Below, piece by piece: positions 39,745 to 42,387 of a stretch of 42,387 bases of DNA. Origin of the DNA: Pseudogemmobacter humi. Lineage in GTDB: Bacteria; Pseudomonadota; Alphaproteobacteria; Rhodobacterales; Rhodobacteraceae. Location: positions 1 to 42,387 of the forward strand of contig NZ_UXAW01000045.1 of NCBI RefSeq assembly GCF_900609055.1, given 5' to 3'. Position 1 is the first letter of the stretch, and each line of letters starts with the position of its first letter. The translations under genes were made by a program, and so were the position numbers. The notes below the pieces were generated by a model. That model was given only the letters and a program-made list of their open reading frames with translations, had not been told where the DNA came from and did no database searches.

Positions 39745-41265
39745 ATGACCTGGCAAAACCAATCCCCCGTCGTCGAGTTGCGCGCGATTTCCAAAGATTT
39801 CGCCGGCACCCCGGTCCTGCGCGGCATCGATCTCGCCTTTCATCCCGGCGAGATTCACGGCCTTCTGGGCGAGAACGGGGCCGGCAAATCGACCCTGATC
39901 AAGATCCTGACCGGGGTTTATGCCCAGTCGGGCGGCTCTGTCGTGATCGAGGGCCGGGAGGTCAGGATCACCACCCCGAAGGATGCGCAGCGCCTCGGGC
40001 TCGGCGCGCTTTATCAGGATGCCGAACTGGTTCCCTCTTTCACCATCGCCGAGAATATCCTTCTCGGCCACGAGCCGGGCGGGGTGACGATCAGCCGCCG
40101 CGCCATGGTCGAAGAGGCGGGGCGCATCCTGCGCGAGATGGGGCTCGACCTCGACCCTTCGCGCCGTGCCGCAAGCCTCAGCGCCGCCGAGATGCAGCTT
40201 GTGATGCTGGCCACGCTGATGCACCGGCGCTTCCGGCTGATCGTGCTCGACGAGCCGACCGCGCGGCTTTCGGCCCAGGAAACCGCGCTGCTGTTCGAGG
40301 TGATCCGCAACTTCCAGCGTCAGGGCGTGGCCATCATCTATATCTCGCACCGGCTCAATGAGATCAAAGAGCTCTGCGACCGGGCTACGATCCTGCGGGG
40401 CGGCATGATCTCGGCGACGCTTGAGGCCGCAGATATCACCGAGGACGAAGTGACCCGGCTGATGGTCGACCGCAATCGCAGCGAGCTGGAGGTCAGCAAT
40501 CCCGGTTATGCCCGCGAGGGCCAGGGTCTGCGGCTTGAGGCGCTGGCGACGGCGCGGCTGAAACCGCTCGATATCGAGGTGCGCCCTGGCGAGGTTCTCG
40601 GCATCACGGGGCCGATCGGCGCCGGGATGGAAGAGATCGAGCGCTCGCTGGGCGGGTTGACCGCGCATAGCGGCCGCATCGTGATCGGTGGCACGGAATG
40701 CCGGATCAGCGATCCGATCTCGGCCCGCAAGGCCGGCATCGCGATCATCCCCGAAGACCGGCGCAAACAGGCGCTTTTCCCCAATATGTCGGTCAGCGAC
40801 AATGTCTCCATGCCGGTTCTGCGCAGTCTCGCGCGGGCGGGCATCGTCACGAACGGCGCGAAACGGCGCTACGGCGAGGAGGTGATGAACCGCCTCAACG
40901 TCAATCCGCGCCAGCCGCTGAAAGCGATCCGCTTCTTCTCCGGCGGCAATCAGCAAAAGGCGGTGATCGGCAAATGGCTTCAGGCCGATGCGCGGGTCTA
41001 TGTTTTCTCCGAACCGACCGCGGGCGTCGATGTCGGCGCCATCGCCGAGATCTACGAGGTGATCCTGCGCGTCGCCTCGGAAGGGGCGGCGGTGCTGGTG
41101 ATCTCGTCAAGCCTGCGCGAGATACTCGCGCTCTCGGAAAGCATCATGGTGGTATATGCCGGCGAGCAGGTTTGCCGCCTTCCGCGCTCAGCCTTCAACT
41201 ACGACAGTCTGCTTGCCACGACCATGACCGGCAAACTGTCCGCGACACCGGAGGCGGTGCAATAG
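39745..41265 (+). CDS. Sugar-type ABC transporter ATPase (RbsA-like, two NBDs)
   Basis: A 506-aa double ATPase of the CUT2 family. NBD1 (about residues 8-245) has Walker A GENGAGKST at 42-50, an unusual signature LSAAEMQ, and Walker B LIVLDEPT. NBD2 (about 255-500) has the customary degenerate Walker A (GITGPIGAGMEEI), the signature FSGGNQQKAVIGKWL, and Walker B VYVFSEPTAGVD, in which the usual Asp before Glu is Ser422. Whether this weakens the second site is unknown. It is the last gene of the transporter operon and of the regulon. Confidence 0.92.
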   Translation: MTWQNQSPVVELRAISKDFAGTPVLRGIDLAFHPGEIHGLLGENGAGKSTLIKILTGVYAQSGGSVVIEGREVRITTPKDAQRLGLGALYQDAELVPSFTIAENILLGHEPGGVTISRRAMVEEAGRILREMGLDLDPSRRAASLSAAEMQLVMLATLMHRRFRLIVLDEPTARLSAQETALLFEVIRNFQRQGVAIIYISHRLNEIKELCDRATILRGGMISATLEAADITEDEVTRLMVDRNRSELEVSNPGYAREGQGLRLEALATARLKPLDIEVRPGEVLGITGPIGAGMEEIERSLGGLTAHSGRIVIGGTECRISDPISARKAGIAIIPEDRRKQALFPNMSVSDNVSMPVLRSLARAGIVTNGAKRRYGEEVMNRLNVNPRQPLKAIRFFSGGNQQKAVIGKWLQADARVYVFSEPTAGVDVGAIAEIYEVILRVASEGAAVLVISSSLREILALSESIMVVYAGEQVCRLPRSAFNYDSLLATTMTGKLSATPEAVQ

Positions 41266-41478
41266 CCCGGCGACCCGCGGAGGATATCGCTTCGCAGCTT
41301 CGCCATGCCGCCGCCGCCGGGGCCAATCCCGTGGCGGTCTCGCGTACGTGGATATGGAAGGCATGTCCGAAGAGGACTCCCTGGCCTGATCTTCGGTCGC
41401 AGCGCGCCGTGGTGATGAGGCTGATGATCGTCGGATAGCCCGCGCGCCGGATCATCCGGACTTCGCGGGCGCAAAGGC

Positions 41479-41517
41479 TGCGATCCCATGGCGCGGATGC
41501 CGCGGGATGGGATCGCA
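41479..41517. repeat. Long inverted repeat after the ABC operon
   Basis: TGCGATCCCAT (41479-41489) and ATGGGATCGCA (41507-41517) form a perfect 11-bp stem, with a further inner CGCGG/CCGCG pairing. It lies about 215 bases after the ATPase stop and has no T run. It could be an IS end, a recombination scar or a Rho-independent stem. I recognise no gene in the surrounding 41266-41725. Confidence 0.4.
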
Positions 41518-41725
41518 TCGGCCACGGGTATTTCGACATCGGTCGCCTTCCTCGCTATTGGGGGCGGCTGGTATGCCCTGCCACACCGTTCGCTCGACAT
41601 TGATCATGCGAGTGGCGCCGGCGATTGTCCTGGCCTTCCTGTTTCTGAACTCCTGGTGCCCGACCGTCATACCCCCGGGGCTTTCATTCGATCTCAGTCC
41701 GGATTTCTCCCTTTCCCCGCTTTTG

Positions 41726-41869
41726 TCAGGGCACGCGGGCGGCCTCTGGCGTGCCGGGTGCCGTGAAGCGGTTCATGAGTGCGCTACGGATCCGGACCCC
41801 GGCATCTTGCCGGTAGAAGTCTCTGGCCATGATGCATTCGCCCAAGAGCGTGAGGTCGAGCAGGTGAGC
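41726..41869 (-). pseudogene. Transposase C-terminal fragment (DDE type, family unassigned)
   Basis: A 47-residue minus-strand frame reads LLGECIMARDFYRQDAGVRI, then SALMNRFTAPGTPEAARVP and a stop. It resembles the C-terminal tails of DDE transposases that end in forms like MARDFDRQ...LNRFTALGTP. No catalytic domain is present upstream in any frame. I cannot name the IS family with confidence. Confidence 0.35.
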
Positions 41870-41931
41870 CACGACGCTTCAGGGACTGACTGTAACTGCG
41901 CCGGTTCGTCGCCTGGAAAACAGGGGCAGGT

Positions 41932-42330
41932 TTGATCGAGATCGGGGTTCCTGAGAAGGCGATTGCTGTTCACACGTCAGGAGAGCCAAATCCTGCGTTT
42001 CACACGCTGGCCTATGACCCCGAGATCGAGGTTCTGGTGTTCAAGCTGGCCGTGGCGACCGGCTTAGACGCACCTGGAGCATGGACGCTGGTTTCGGTGC
42101 GCCCGTCGCGTGGGCAGGATTTTGGTTTGCAGATCGTGGTCCGGATCATGCGGGTGCATCCGCTGGTGCGCCTGTTGCATGGGACCGAGCCGCTGTTGGA
42201 CTGGGGCTATGTCTTCATGTCGGACCCGGAGTTGCAGGTCGGGTTGGATGAAGCGGCCGCAGATCTGAAAGCGGTGCGCGAAGGGATCGCGGTTCTTGAG
42301 CTGCTGCCGGTTTCGTGGACAGCAGGTTAA
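41932..42330 (+). pseudogene. Unrecognised ORF running into an IS3-type end
   Basis: A 132-codon frame opening with TTG, whose last codons (from 42297) lie in the IS terminal sequence. The native C-terminus is therefore lost if the gene is real. The body (LAYDPEIEVLVFKLAVATGLD, WTLVSVRPSRGQDFGLQIVV, DWGYVFMSDPELQVGLDEAA) looks like coding sequence but matches no family I know. There is no clear ribosome site. It may be the middle of a gene cut at both sides by insertion elements. Confidence 0.35.
42297..42321 (+). repeat. IS3-type terminal sequence (copy 2)
   Basis: This is the same 25 bases as at 12553-12577, in the same orientation. Here it lies 5 bases outside the stop codon of an IS3-type transposase entering from the right, the expected place of the IS terminal inverted repeat. 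The left arm is visible only; the rest of the element is outside the window. Confidence 0.65.
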
Positions 42331-42387
42331 GCTAGCATAGCGCGGGCCTCGAACTCCATTGGGCTGAGGTAGCCCAGTTTCGAATGC
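42327..42387 (-). mobile_element. IS3-family transposase OrfB, C-terminal end (partial)
   Basis: On the minus strand the edge of the window encodes HSKLGYLSPMEFEARAMLA and a stop. This is the characteristic C-terminus of IS3-family OrfB transposases (RRxHSxLGYLSPxEFE). The remainder lies to the right of the window. Confidence 0.85.

Noticed and set aside
1-42387. CRISPR arrays, tRNA or rRNA genes, riboswitches, phage genes or a replication origin
   Set aside because: I saw no regularly spaced repeats, no tRNA-like cloverleaf or rRNA sequence, no phage structural genes and no replication initiator.

Overview
The window is high-GC DNA with long, densely packed genes, four-base ATGA gene overlaps and proteins that resemble alphaproteobacterial families. 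A Rhodobacterales or Paracoccus-like chromosome or large plasmid is the most likely source. This is inference from protein style; there is no rRNA or other taxonomic marker. Transposase debris lies at both ends: an IS110-type relic at 1-306, and an IS3-type transposase end plus other debris at 41.7-42.4 kb. The content is accessory catabolic DNA.

Region A (0.3-12.5 kb) is a nearly complete phenol/catechol to beta-ketoadipate pathway. Its parts are an FADH2-dependent HpaB-family monooxygenase with its flavin reductase and an unusual stand-alone FAD-synthetase-like protein, then catBCA with divergent catR, then pcaIJFD. Together they would convert a phenol to catechol, cis,cis-muconate, muconolactone, beta-ketoadipate, and finally succinyl-CoA plus acetyl-CoA. 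The IclR-type regulator gene next to pcaI is a frameshifted relic, although a perfect 10-bp inverted repeat in front of pcaI survives. A second LysR gene and an intact IclR gene sit next to the monooxygenase operon.

Region B (13.1-41.3 kb) is a second catabolic island that I cannot match to a known named pathway. Its core operon (15.95-21.8 kb, +) encodes homologues of 2-methylfumaryl-CoA isomerase (Mct), (2S)-methylsuccinyl-CoA dehydrogenase (Mcd), mesaconyl-C4-CoA hydratase (Meh), a CitE-type citramalyl-CoA lyase and an FMN 2-hydroxyacid dehydrogenase. Read in order, the first four convert methylsuccinyl-CoA to pyruvate plus acetyl-CoA, joining an ethylmalonyl-CoA-pathway enzyme to the second half of the 3-hydroxypropionate bicycle. 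A divergent DHTKD1/SucA-like 2-oxoacid dehydrogenase E1 could supply methylsuccinyl-CoA from a methyl-branched 2-oxoglutarate. Around the core are two GMC oxidoreductase/small-subunit pairs, a D-2-hydroxyacid dehydrogenase, two RraA-type aldolase-like proteins, a small membrane transporter, an SDR, a GlcG/HbpS protein, EtfBA with a DgcB-like membrane Fe-S protein, a lactonase-like amidohydrolase, a maleate-isomerase-like protein, and a Tat-exported CUT2 sugar-type ABC importer.

Region B is tied together by one DNA motif, ATTGTCGACAA or close variants. It occurs in every main promoter gap: 15.90, 24.04, 27.40, 28.46, and twice at 37.42-37.47 kb. This is the expected form for the GntR/FCD regulator encoded at 27.5-28.1 kb. 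The likely picture is one regulon: import of an unknown, probably branched, substrate; oxidation by flavin dehydrogenases; lactone opening or isomerisation; 2-oxoacid formation; CoA-ester oxidation and cleavage; and electrons leaving through ETF and the DgcB-like protein to quinone. Regions A and B could also meet in metabolism, because ortho-cleavage of methylcatechols can yield methylsuccinyl-CoA.
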